Shown in pieces: positions 7,248 through 15,520 of a stretch of 64,000 bases of DNA. The translations under genes and the position numbers were made by a program. Below the pieces are notes generated by a model that worked only from the letters and a program-made list of their open reading frames with translations, was not told where the DNA came from and made no database searches. The first letter of the stretch is position 1, and each line of letters opens with the position of its first letter. The stretch is taken from positions 1-64,000 of the forward strand of contig JAHFCR010000009.1 of the NCBI GenBank assembly GCA_023249405.1, written 5' to 3'. The stretch is from Peptococcaceae bacterium. Its GTDB lineage: Bacteria; Bacillota; DSM-12270; Thermacetogeniales; Thermacetogeniaceae.

Positions 7248-7848
7248 ACGAGACGCAAAGAGTGTAGGATGAGTGATTCACGAGAATTAGGTTCATGTAG
7301 TGTTGCGGGAAGAACAACATGATGCTGAGCCCCGTGAAGGCGCCTTATGCAAGTGCCACGAAATATTGAAGGGTGTGTTGATGCGTCGGCAATTTATTCT
7401 GAGAGCGGTCAGGGAAACTCGGCGCTCGCAGCTTTGAAAACATGGCAGGTTCAATTACCAGTGGGGGAACGCCCACCTGTTATGCGGATGGTGGCGCCAG
7501 TTCCCTGACGACGGTCTTGGCTGCCGCCTCGGCGACTTCACCGGTAAAGGCGATGCATTGCTGCATGTGCACCGGTGAGCTGAGTTCCATGTCTTTGGTC
7601 AGAACGCGGCAGCACAGGCTTTTATGCTGTTTTTAAACGTGTCGTGCAACTCTTTGGCGAGCGTCATCGTTTTGGATACTTTAGTATCTTTGGCCGTGGT
7701 CCTGCCGTCTTTTTAACATGACAGCTTCCTGGCATGGATCACATTCCAAGAAGAAAATTAATTGCAGTATTGAGCCAATCAAAAATACCAAAAGCTGACG
7801 TAGACCTATTTTGTTAGCTAATAAACGTTGAAAAAAGTTTTTGTATTC
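7248..7848. other. 600-base spacer with decayed sequence
   Basis: No intact gene is visible between the ArsN2-SDR gene and the ars promoter at 7849. A frameshifted minus-strand open frame lies at 7480-7667. The part at 7250-7440 shows no ORF with an SD and no repeat I can name. AT content rises towards 7850. Confidence 0.5.
7480..7667 (-). pseudogene. Frameshifted minus-strand gene remnant, unrecognised
   Basis: Reading from ATG at 7667 gives MTLAKELHDTF then NSIKACAAAF and a stop. A frame shift at about 7605 restores a protein-like reading (CRVLTKDMELSSP, then HMQQCIAFTGEVAEAAAKT) to a TAA at 7480. Composition and residue pattern on both sides look coding, so a small Cys-containing protein broken by an indel of one or two bases is plausible. 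I do not recognise the family. Chance open frames remain possible. Confidence 0.35.
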
Positions 7849-7898
7849 TTGACACACGTTCATAATAATTTTAACATATAAATATAAAAGAATATGTT
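7849..7898 (+). promoter_or_regulatory. Promoter with inverted repeat before the arsenic genes
   Basis: TTGACA at 7849 and TAACAT at 7872 are spaced by 17 bases. Overlapping the -10, AACATAT (7873-7879) and ATATGTT (7892-7898) form an inverted repeat with a 12-base centre, a plausible site for the ArsR encoded at 8531. The promoter now drives the arsD-arsA remnant and probably arsR and acr3. Confidence 0.65.
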
Positions 7899-7925
7899 TA
7901 TGGAATGTTGAAAGAAGGATTAAAA

Positions 7926-8401
7926 ATGCGAGAGATTGCTGTCTATGACCCATCCATATGCTGCTCTACCGGAGTATGTGGCGCAGCGCCAAACCCCGGG
8001 CTGGCGCGGGTGGCCAACAACCTCAACCTGCTGGCTCTGCGCCTGTTGCCTTTGCCCAAGGTCTGGTCGGGCTTTCTCGGCGCCAACGTGCATGGCGCCT
8101 CATGCATCGGTCCGTTGGCGGATTTGGCCGAAAACCGGGAGCGCTATCAAAATACTGTGGCGGCCCTGGCTAATCCTTTACTGACGACCCTGGTCCTGGT
8201 CGCCAAGCCTGAGCCGTCCGTCCTGGCGGAGCCCTGCGGGGAAGTCGGGAACTGAGCGAACTGGGGCTGCACAACCAACAACTGGTAGTCAACTGTGTAT
8301 TGCAAACCACAGGGAACGACATTCGGACCACCGATCCTGTGCTGGGAAGGCTGGCCGGTCTGGAGGCCCCGTGGCTGAAACAGGTGGCCGATAAACTGTG
8401 A
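7926..8401 (+). pseudogene. Decayed arsD-arsA fusion remnant
   Basis: The reading begins exactly like ArsD (arsenic metallochaperone): YDPSICCSTGVCG with Cys12, Cys13 and Cys18. After about 35 residues the rest of ArsD is missing, as is the first half of ArsA with its P-loop. From about 8080 the frame instead matches the middle of an ArsA ATPase half: GASCIGPLADL, ENRERYQ and TTLVLVAKPE. A stop at 8253-8255 is bypassed by shifting frame, after which ArsA-like sequence continues (ELSELGLHNQQLVVN) to TGA at 8399-8401. The simplest history is a deletion joining arsD to arsA, then a frameshift and truncation. A translated CCSTGVCG leader peptide could still bind As(III). The start has SD AAGAAGGA. 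Confidence 0.75.
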
Positions 8402-8530
8402 TGCAAGGCAGCCAGACTGCCATGGCAGGCAGCAGCGCCGCAAGGGCTAACGGGTTGCTGCAGCTCTTGTGATCAAGACGGGCAAATACATCATTAGTAT
8501 GCGCTGATTGCCTGGAAAGGAGGCGAGGCG

Positions 8531-8914
8531 ATGTTGAAAGATATGGGAGCAGTTACTGACAGACATGAACTGCGCCTCGTGTCGGATCTGTTAAAGTCTG
8601 TGGCCGATGAAACGCGCCTGACGATCCTGACCATGCTTCAGGATGGCGAGATGTGCGTCTGTGAGATCATGGAAGCCCTGCCTGTTTCCCAACCGGCGGT
8701 ATCCCATCACCTGAGAATACTACGTCAAGCCGGGTTGATCACTGACCGGCGCCAGGGGAAATGGATCTTCTACTCACTCGACCCTGAAGCGCTGGAATCT
8801 GCTGCAACTCTATTGGACGCGGTGCTCTTCCAACCTGCCAGGCAGTTGAGGGACGCTGGTGGAAGCCCGATCAGGCAGCACCCTGCCTGCACTGATGACG
8901 CAGGTAATGGCTAG
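8531..8914 (+). CDS. arsR: ArsR/SmtB-family arsenic-responsive repressor
   Basis: A 127-residue winged-helix repressor that leaves DNA when As(III)/Sb(III) binds. The core runs from VADETRLTIL through the recognition helix SQPAVSHHLRIL to the wing RQGKWIFYSL. The inducer-site helix reads MCVCEIM: Cys42 and Cys44 match the first two cysteines of the classical ELCVCDLC site, while the third position is Met47. Cys120 in the tail might complete the thiol set (inference). The start is ATG at 8531 with AAAGGAGG. It sits between the arsD-arsA remnant and acr3. Confidence 0.93.
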   Translation: MLKDMGAVTDRHELRLVSDLLKSVADETRLTILTMLQDGEMCVCEIMEALPVSQPAVSHHLRILRQAGLITDRRQGKWIFYSLDPEALESAATLLDAVLFQPARQLRDAGGSPIRQHPACTDDAGNG

Positions 8915-9001
8915 AACATGCAGTGTCTCTGTCGTGACGGCCAATAAAAATGCAAGATAGCTTGTGATGATATTGTATTAATTTTTTAGGAGGATATCTA
9001 C

Positions 9002-10072
<1,071 letters not shown>

Positions 10073-10090
10073 AGTTTTTTGCAGTTCTGC

Positions 10091-10134
10091 ATCCTTTCTG
10101 CAATTGGTTTCGCCTTAAAAATGAGGAAGCGATA
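10091..10134 (+). promoter_or_regulatory. ECF-type promoter, copy 1 (upstream of the sigma gene)
   Basis: ATCCTTT at 10091, then AATTG-G-TTTCG (10102-10112), then GCGATA (10129-10134) 16 bases on. The same ordered blocks occur at 10805-10848 before the AhpD-like gene. Two such matches flanking an ECF sigma gene suggest the sites its own product recognises, with autoregulation. Confidence 0.6.
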
Positions 10135-10172
10135 TTATCCTGTATATTTTCCCGTACTTAGGAGGGGGTATC

Positions 10173-10757
10173 ATGATTCCGAATGAGTTGGAATTTCAGG
10201 CAATTTACACAGAATTCTATCCTAAAATACATCGCTATATGACGTATCTGGTTGGCATGAGCGAGTCTGAAGACCTGACCCAGGATGTTTTTGTAAAGAT
10301 CAGTAAAACTTTGCAGGACTTTCGGGGCGAGTCTCAGCTTTCTACCTGGATCTACCGGATCGCCACCAATGCCGCCTGGGACAATAAACGTAGCTGTGCA
10401 TACCGGTTGGCGCAAGAGAGTTTTTCCTCTGACAGAGCGTTAAAGATGCCTGCCATTGATTCTGATCAACTCCTGATCAGGGATGAGATGAATAAGTGCA
10501 TCCGCGCTTATATCGGCAGCCTGCCTGACAACTACCGGACAGTACTGGTATTGAGCGAATATGAGGGGTTATCCAATAGTAATATTGCAGACATCCTGGG
10601 GATCAGCCTTGATGCTGTCAAAATCCGGCTGCACCGAGCCCGCGCCCAGCTTAAGAAGATGCTGGAAGCAAACTGTGCTTTTTCCCGGGATGAGCGGAAT
10701 GTGCTCACCTGTGAACGCAAGCAATGCCTTGAAAAAGCTAACAACATAATTGCCTAG
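10173..10757 (+). CDS. ECF-family RNA polymerase sigma factor
   Basis: A 194-residue sigma-70-family protein with only regions 2 and 4. Region 2 is near residues 10-75 (SEDLTQDVFVKI, then STWIYRIATNAAWD). Region 4 is near 110-165 (LPDNYRTVLVLSEYEGLSN, then the helix-turn-helix with DAVKIRLHRARAQL). A C-terminal extension carries cysteines (NCAF, TCERKQC). No anti-sigma gene lies next to it, so direct sensing by these cysteines is a possibility. The start is ATG at 10173 with GGAGGGGG. It shares a promoter motif with the next gene. Confidence 0.9.
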   Translation: MIPNELEFQAIYTEFYPKIHRYMTYLVGMSESEDLTQDVFVKISKTLQDFRGESQLSTWIYRIATNAAWDNKRSCAYRLAQESFSSDRALKMPAIDSDQLLIRDEMNKCIRAYIGSLPDNYRTVLVLSEYEGLSNSNIADILGISLDAVKIRLHRARAQLKKMLEANCAFSRDERNVLTCERKQCLEKANNIIA

Positions 10758-10804
10758 TTCTACATTTAGCAATTCTTGCGGTGATTTTTGTTAAGAACAA
10801 CTGT

Positions 10805-10848
10805 ATCCTTTTATAATTGCTTTCGTCTAAAAGTAATAAGATGCGATA
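10805..10848 (+). promoter_or_regulatory. ECF-type promoter, copy 2 (upstream of the AhpD-like gene)
   Basis: ATCCTTT at 10805, AATTG-C-TTTCG (10815-10825), and GCGATA (10843-10848) 17 bases on, repeating the layout at 10091-10134. The sigma gene ends 47 bases upstream, so this gives the small gene its own start within a shared regulon. Confidence 0.6.
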
Positions 10849-10907
10849 ACGCCAGAATGACTCCTGCATAATGGAGAAAAGATGCCATAGGAAGGAGGTC
10901 CAAGTCA

Positions 10908-11174
10908 ATGGCGATGGATAAAAAAACTTATGAGCTTACTGCAATCGGCGCCAGTGTTGCGGGCGGTTGCGTACCATGTTTGAAATATCACTTGAACGCC
11001 GCCCGTGAGGCAGGGGCAATGGCAACAGAGATCGAGCAAGCAATGGCCATAGGTAAATTGATCAGAGAACAAGTCAAAAAAAATCTGGATGTCGTGATCA
11101 AGGGAATGGATGAAGATAGCAACAAAGACAATATGTATTGTATCGATAAGAGCGATACTTGCTGCGATTCTTAA
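10908..11174 (+). CDS. AhpD-like/carboxymuconolactone decarboxylase-family thiol protein
   Basis: An 88-residue small helical protein. GCVPCLKYHL near residues 21-30 is the CxxC-x3-H redox motif of the AhpD/CMD family, here without the usual preceding Glu. A Cys-rich tail (CIDKSDTCCDS) is added at the C-terminus and might bind a thiophilic metal (inference). AhpD proteins are disulfide reductases that hand electrons to peroxidases; the partner here is unknown. The start is ATG at 10908 with AAGGAGG. It has its own ECF-type promoter matching that of the sigma gene. Confidence 0.85.
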   Translation: MAMDKKTYELTAIGASVAGGCVPCLKYHLNAAREAGAMATEIEQAMAIGKLIREQVKKNLDVVIKGMDEDSNKDNMYCIDKSDTCCDS

Positions 11175-11371
11175 CGAGATTATGCATCAAAAGTTGTTTT
11201 GGCGAGGAATAAGAGCCTGTCGAGATAACATATGAGTCGCTGTTTTCCCTGTTCTTGATATGAGGGCGCCATAATATTCCCAATAGCAGGAGATCGAGAG
11301 CTGGCTGCAAGGAAAGTAGCGACTGTTGGATCCGGCTCAGTGCAGAGTAGGGCGGAAGGGGCTGACTATTC

Positions 11372-13123
11372 ATGGATGTCTACCTGAACAACGCCGCCAC
11401 GTCCTGGCCCAAACCGGAATGTGTGTATGAGGCAATAAATAAATACCTGCGCTATCATGGGGCGAGCCAGGGGCGCGGCAGCTTCCAACGTAGCAAGGAA
11501 GCGACCGGCATCATTGAAAACTGCCGTCAGAATCTGGCGCGCCTGTTTAACGTCGATGATCCCAAACGTTTCGTTTTTACCAAGAACTGCTCAGAGGCTC
11601 TGAACCTGGCGATCAAAGGGCTCCTGCGACCAGGCGACCACGCGATCACCAGCAGCATGGAACACAACTCGGTCTGGCGCCCGCTCAAGACATTGGAGCA
11701 GCAAGGCGTTATTGCTCTGACTCAGGTGCAGTGTAACCAGCAGGGCGAGATCGATCTGGCAGATGTGGAACGGGCGTTCACCCCGAAGACGCGGCTCCTG
11801 GTCTTCATGCACGCCTCTAACGTCACCGGCACGGTCTTTCCGGCGGCGGAACTGGTCGGGATTGCCCATGCCCACAATGCCTTTTTCCTGCTGGATGCTG
11901 CCCAGACCACCGGTGTCTACTCGATCGATATCAGTGGCCTGAAGCTGGATCTGCTGGCCTGCAGCGGTCACAAGGGGTTGCTGGGGCCGCAAGGGACAGG
12001 CGCCCTCTACATCTCTCCCGGGCTAAAATTACAGCCGCTGATGGATGGTGGCACCGGCAGCAGTTCGCTCTCTCCTTACCAGCCAGAGACGCTTCCCGAT
12101 GGCTTCGAGACCGGCACCCCTAATGGCCCTGGTCTGGCCGGTCTGGGGGCGGCAATAGAGTTCATCTTGAACACTGGGATCGATACCATCCGGCAGAAAG
12201 AACATCAGTTGACTGCCCAGCTGCTGGAGCAACTAGGCCATATACCCGGCATTATCGTCTATGGCTCCCAAGACCCCGAACGCCGGGTGGCGGTGGTCTC
12301 TTTTAACTTGCCAGAGGTTGACCCCGAAGAGGTGGGCGTGGTGCTCGACGAGGTTTTCAACGTCATGGTCCGCACCGGGCTTCACTGTTCCCCTCAGGCG
12401 CACCGGACGATCGGCACCGTCGAACGCGGGACGGTGCGCGTTAGCCCGGGCTTTTTCAATACGCCTGAAGAGATTGATTATTTTATCGATGCCATCAGAT
12501 GGATCGCGGCAAAGGCTGAGCAAACCGTTTTTTCTCTGAGGGAGACTGAGGTTGTGTCAACAGGGGACTTCGTTCCGGGCTACAAAATCATGCGTACATC
12601 CCCCTGTTTTGCAGATCCGAACAAGATCAGGACGGTCGCCTCCCTGCCGTGCAACATCGAAGAATTGCTGCCGTATTTGAACGCCGTGCTGAGGGGCAGC
12701 TATCACGAAGAGGGAAAAACCTTCACCTTCTCGTATGAAGAACGCCCGGTGGTGGTGGAAGCGGAGCAGATTATTGTGGGCAAGACCGAGAACATCGATA
12801 AAGTCAAAGAGATCCTGGATAACGTGATCAGGATCCTCAACAAGGTCGCCCGGGAGCGGGGCGGTATTGTTCCCTCGACCAAACCCCGGTCACAGCTCAG
12901 CCCCTATGCCCTGTACAAGCACCTGCCACGCACCAACTGCAAGGAATGCGGTGAGACGACCTGCCTGGCCTTCGCCACTGGATTGATCCAGGTGCGCTAC
13001 GAGATGAAACAGTGCCCAGCCTTGCAAGAATCCATCGATGAGCAGGAACGACGCGTGATTCAGAAGCTGCTCGACGATTACCTCGGGAGTCAACTGCCTA
13101 CCGGGGAGGAGTTCGTGCTGTGA
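11372..13123 (+). CDS. Cysteine desulfurase-like PLP enzyme fused to an Fe-S domain
   Basis: A 583-residue fusion. Residues 1-385 form a class V aminotransferase of the SufS/CsdA type. The PLP lysine is Lys201 in SGHKGLLGPQG. The active-site cysteine is Cys339 in TGLHCSP, and a YLNNAATSWPKP start is typical of clostridial family members. Residues 400-583 form a second domain with NCKECGETTC (Cys523, 526, 531) and Cys548 in KQCP, a C-x2-C-x4-C-x16-C cluster motif like the Fe-S domain of corrinoid/acetyl-CoA pathway proteins. The N-half would release sulfur from cysteine; the C-half may receive or sense it (inference). The start is ATG at 11372, with AAGGGG about 12 bases upstream. It probably stands with the amidohydrolase downstream. 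Confidence 0.88.
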   Translation: MDVYLNNAATSWPKPECVYEAINKYLRYHGASQGRGSFQRSKEATGIIENCRQNLARLFNVDDPKRFVFTKNCSEALNLAIKGLLRPGDHAITSSMEHNSVWRPLKTLEQQGVIALTQVQCNQQGEIDLADVERAFTPKTRLLVFMHASNVTGTVFPAAELVGIAHAHNAFFLLDAAQTTGVYSIDISGLKLDLLACSGHKGLLGPQGTGALYISPGLKLQPLMDGGTGSSSLSPYQPETLPDGFETGTPNGPGLAGLGAAIEFILNTGIDTIRQKEHQLTAQLLEQLGHIPGIIVYGSQDPERRVAVVSFNLPEVDPEEVGVVLDEVFNVMVRTGLHCSPQAHRTIGTVERGTVRVSPGFFNTPEEIDYFIDAIRWIAAKAEQTVFSLRETEVVSTGDFVPGYKIMRTSPCFADPNKIRTVASLPCNIEELLPYLNAVLRGSYHEEGKTFTFSYEERPVVVEAEQIIVGKTENIDKVKEILDNVIRILNKVARERGGIVPSTKPRSQLSPYALYKHLPRTNCKECGETTCLAFATGLIQVRYEMKQCPALQESIDEQERRVIQKLLDDYLGSQLPTGEEFVL

Positions 13124-13221
13124 AAAAGGTGTTCGTGGCGATGTGGCGCATGGAGCGATGGACAAACGCCGCACAGGGTGGCACACTATTGTTGTAATCA
13201 TCTGTAATGGAGGACGGCAGT

Positions 13222-14085
13222 ATGGTGATAGATTTTCATGTACATTGTTTTCCTGATGCCCTGGCGCCTAGGGCGATTCCAAAGCTGGTGGCTAACGGCG
13301 GGATTAAGCCGCATCTGAATGGTACGGCCTCTGACCTGCGGCGCTCCATGAAAGAAGCTGGTATCTCCCTGTCTGTGGTGCAACCGGTGGCCACCCGGCC
13401 ACAGCAGGTAAGGCGGATTAACGAATGGGCGGCGGCAGAACAGGCTTATGGACTGACAGCGCCAAATCAGCCAGGCCCGCGACTGGTTTTTTTTGGGGCG
13501 CTGCATCCGGACCTGGTGGACTGGCGGGAAGAGATCGGGCGCATCAAGTCAGATGGCCTGCAGGGGGTCAAGTTCCACCCTGACTACCAGGATTTTTTTG
13601 TGGATGAGAAGCGGATGTGGCCGATTTACGAGATCCTGTTTCGGGAGGGCATGGTAGTCCTGTTCCATGCCGGTGAGGACATCGGGTTGCCTCCACCAGT
13701 GCATTGCCCTCCGGAGCGGTTGGCGAGGGTCTTACGCCAGTTTCCCGGGGGCCGGATCGTTGCTGCTCACATGGGTGGCTTCCGGTGTTGGGAGGAAGCA
13801 GCACGACACCTGGTGGGATCGAAAATCTATTTCGATACCTCGTTTTCTTATGCAGAACTCGGCGCTGCCGGCATGACCCGGCTGATCAAAGCCCATGGAG
13901 CGGACCGGGTGCTCTTTGGCACCGATTCCCCCTGGACCGGCCAGCGCAAGGAACTTATAAATATCGGCAATTTAGATCTGCCACCAGGTGACCGGGATCG
14001 TATCCTCTATCAAAATACCTCTGCCTTGCTGAAACTATCTCGACCAACGATGGGCTGTCATGATTCCGGGGAAAATCCGGTATAA
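13222..14085 (+). CDS. Amidohydrolase-family metal-dependent hydrolase
   Basis: A 287-residue TIM-barrel hydrolase of the amidohydrolase-2 kind. Metal-binding marks are IDFHVHCFPD near the N-terminus, GVKFHPDYQ in the middle, LFHAGED, AAHMGG and the C-terminal FGTDSPW. The start is ATG at 13222, with GGAGG nine bases upstream; an ATG at 13207 overlaps that SD. The substrate cannot be told. It follows the desulfurase-Fe-S gene by about 100 bases and precedes a ferredoxin, so it may act in the same pathway. Confidence 0.85.
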   Translation: MVIDFHVHCFPDALAPRAIPKLVANGGIKPHLNGTASDLRRSMKEAGISLSVVQPVATRPQQVRRINEWAAAEQAYGLTAPNQPGPRLVFFGALHPDLVDWREEIGRIKSDGLQGVKFHPDYQDFFVDEKRMWPIYEILFREGMVVLFHAGEDIGLPPPVHCPPERLARVLRQFPGGRIVAAHMGGFRCWEEAARHLVGSKIYFDTSFSYAELGAAGMTRLIKAHGADRVLFGTDSPWTGQRKELINIGNLDLPPGDRDRILYQNTSALLKLSRPTMGCHDSGENPV

Positions 14086-14211
14086 TTAAATGAAAATATT
14101 TAATAATTTTCCGAGGAGTTATTTCCGAGGAAGGAATTTAGAATTAACTGGCGAATAGATCCGCAAAGAGACTAAGACATTCCTGTATATCTTGGAAGGG
14201 GGGTAACAAGT

Positions 14212-14454
14212 ATGGCCGAAGAGAAGAAAACGTATAAGTTCGATTTTGAAATCAAGCCGGAACTCTGTATGGACTGCGCTACCTGCTGGTTTGTCTGCGA
14301 GAATGATGGTGGTAGCGGTGCGGTTTATGTAAAGGTAAACGGAATTGCTGAATATGCCATCGACAAGGATGTCTGCATCCGTTGCGCCCGGTGTTTCAGA
14401 GCTTGCCCGGTTGATGCCGTGGTACGGGTCAATAAAGCTGAAGCACAAGCCTAA
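14212..14454 (+). CDS. Small 2[4Fe-4S]-type ferredoxin
   Basis: An 80-residue iron-sulfur protein with two cysteine sets. The first is C-x2-C-x2-C-x3-C in CMDCATCWFVC, the second C-x2-C-x2-C-x3-CP in CIRCARCFRACP. The first set lacks the usual following Pro, having Glu-Asn instead. It probably supplies electrons to a redox enzyme; the neighbouring Fe-S desulfurase fusion is a candidate partner (inference). The start is ATG at 14212 with GGAAGGGGGG. A strong terminator follows. Confidence 0.88.
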   Translation: MAEEKKTYKFDFEIKPELCMDCATCWFVCENDGGSGAVYVKVNGIAEYAIDKDVCIRCARCFRACPVDAVVRVNKAEAQA

Positions 14455-14486
14455 GCATTCTTAATTAATTTATTTGACCTGGTATG

Positions 14487-14513
14487 GTTCCCTGCTGAGC
14501 AGGGAACTTTTTT
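14487..14513 (+). terminator. Intrinsic terminator after the ferredoxin gene
   Basis: GTTCCCTGC pairs perfectly with GCAGGGAAC around TGA, followed by six T. It closes the accessory island before the ribosomal block. Confidence 0.95.
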
Positions 14514-14637
14514 GCCGTGGCAGGTCCATGCAGTTTTTTTGCACCTCTGTTGAATACGGGTGTTAATTGAGGATAAATCAGGAATACTAGAGGCAATCAC
14601 TCTTTGGGGAAAATTACGGCGCTTTCGGTTCTATATA

Positions 14638-14667
14638 TTGACAGGCGATGCGGGACTATGCTAAAGT
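14638..14667 (+). promoter_or_regulatory. Promoter of rpmG-secE-nusG
   Basis: TTGACA at 14638 and TAAAGT at 14662 with 18-base spacing, about 80 bases before rpmG. The -35 is perfect and the -10 is a weak match. Confidence 0.6.
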
Positions 14668-14743
14668 AAAGTGCAATGTCTGCATGCTTAGTGAGGTTTC
14701 GGTCTTTTTTTATTTTTAAGCTCTATAGCAGGAGGTGGCCAGG

Positions 14744-14893
14744 TTGCGTGTCGGTATTACGCTAGCCTGTACGGATTGCAAGAACCGTAACTATACCACG
14801 CAGAAGAACAAGAAGAACAACCCGGAACGGATCGAGTTCAAGAAGTTTTGCCCGGTTTGTAAAACCAACACGCTGCATCGCGAAACGAAGTAG
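14744..14893 (+). CDS. rpmG: 50S ribosomal protein L33
   Basis: 49 residues. It starts [12 protein letters not shown] and keeps both zinc-binding pairs (CTDC, CPVC), so this is the zinc-containing form. The start is TTG at 14744 with AGGAGGTGG upstream. It is the first gene of the secE-nusG cluster, its usual neighbour in Firmicutes. Confidence 0.95.
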   Translation: MRVGITLACTDCKNRNYTTQKNKKNNPERIEFKKFCPVCKTNTLHRETK

Positions 14894-14971
14894 CGGTTAA
14901 TTGTTTGGGGCCGGCGGTACCAGGGGAACCGGGCGCGAGTTAGGACTGCCAAAAGGATGTGAAGGCGCGGT

Positions 14972-15421
14972 ATGGGGAAGAAATCCGGTACGGTTAAGGC
15001 GAAGAAAAGCTCAAAGATTCAGGGCGACAAAGTAAAAACAGCAGCAGAAGAACAGGAAAAGACCGCGGTTGCGGAGACTCCGGTACCCCCGAACCGGATG
15101 CGGAACTTTTTACAGCTAGTCTCGGGCGGTGGGAAGTCTCAGCCGGAAGTTGCCCAGCAGGTTCAGGCAGTGCCTGGTAAGAGCAAAGAAACTGCGCCCA
15201 AGGTTGTCAGGAGAGAATCCGGGAAGCCGAGAGGCCATTTATTTCAGGACTCGGTCAAGTTTTTACAGAGCGCCTGGAGCGAGCTGAAAAAGGTGCATTG
15301 GCCGACGCGATCGGAACTGATAGTCTACACTGTTGTAGTAATTGGCTCCGTGGTGGTTGTGGCGGCTCTTATTTGGATTGTGGACTCGGTTTTGAGCTTG
15401 CTTTTGAACTATATCTTGTAG
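14972..15421 (+). CDS. secE: Preprotein translocase subunit SecE with long N-terminal extension
   Basis: SecE clamps the SecY channel in the membrane. The C-terminal 60 residues are typical: an amphipathic helix with SAWSELKKVHWPTRSEL and a single membrane helix. The first 85 residues are an added charged Lys/Ala/Pro-rich tail, so the protein has 149 residues where about 60-75 is usual in Firmicutes. The start is ATG at 14972 with GAAGG six bases upstream. It stands between rpmG and nusG. Confidence 0.93.
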   Translation: MGKKSGTVKAKKSSKIQGDKVKTAAEEQEKTAVAETPVPPNRMRNFLQLVSGGGKSQPEVAQQVQAVPGKSKETAPKVVRRESGKPRGHLFQDSVKFLQSAWSELKKVHWPTRSELIVYTVVVIGSVVVVAALIWIVDSVLSLLLNYIL

Positions 15422-15485
15422 ATCTGAGACGGGTGCCTGGCGGGCAGTTGGCAAGTACCCGGGCGAGCGTGGAAGCAGTTTCCCA

Positions 15486-15520
15486 GGGAGGTGGGGACCC
15501 CAGGGTCCCTGGTTTTTATG
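15486..15520 (+). promoter_or_regulatory. SD separated from the nusG start by a hairpin
   Basis: GGGAGG (15486-15491) lies 26 bases before the ATG at 15518, too far for normal use. Between them, GGGACC-CCAG-GGTCCC (15494-15509) can fold into a six-pair hairpin that would bring the SD to about ten bases from the ATG. GTG at 15491 overlaps the SD and is an unlikely start. Confidence 0.45.

Noticed and set aside
7250-7440. Possible group II intron or IS end
   Set aside because: A few intron-like words were seen, but no domain V hairpin, reverse transcriptase or transposase frame is present.
7681-7953. 90-codon minus-strand frame overlapping the ars promoter
   Set aside because: Its N-terminal half comes from AT-rich promoter DNA, there is no SD, and the promoter on the other strand explains the region better.
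11190-11245. Third copy of the ECF-type promoter before the desulfurase gene
   Set aside because: AGTTG-T-TTTGG and GAGATAAC are present, but the spacing is 19 and TTTCG is not kept, so it is weaker than the two accepted copies.
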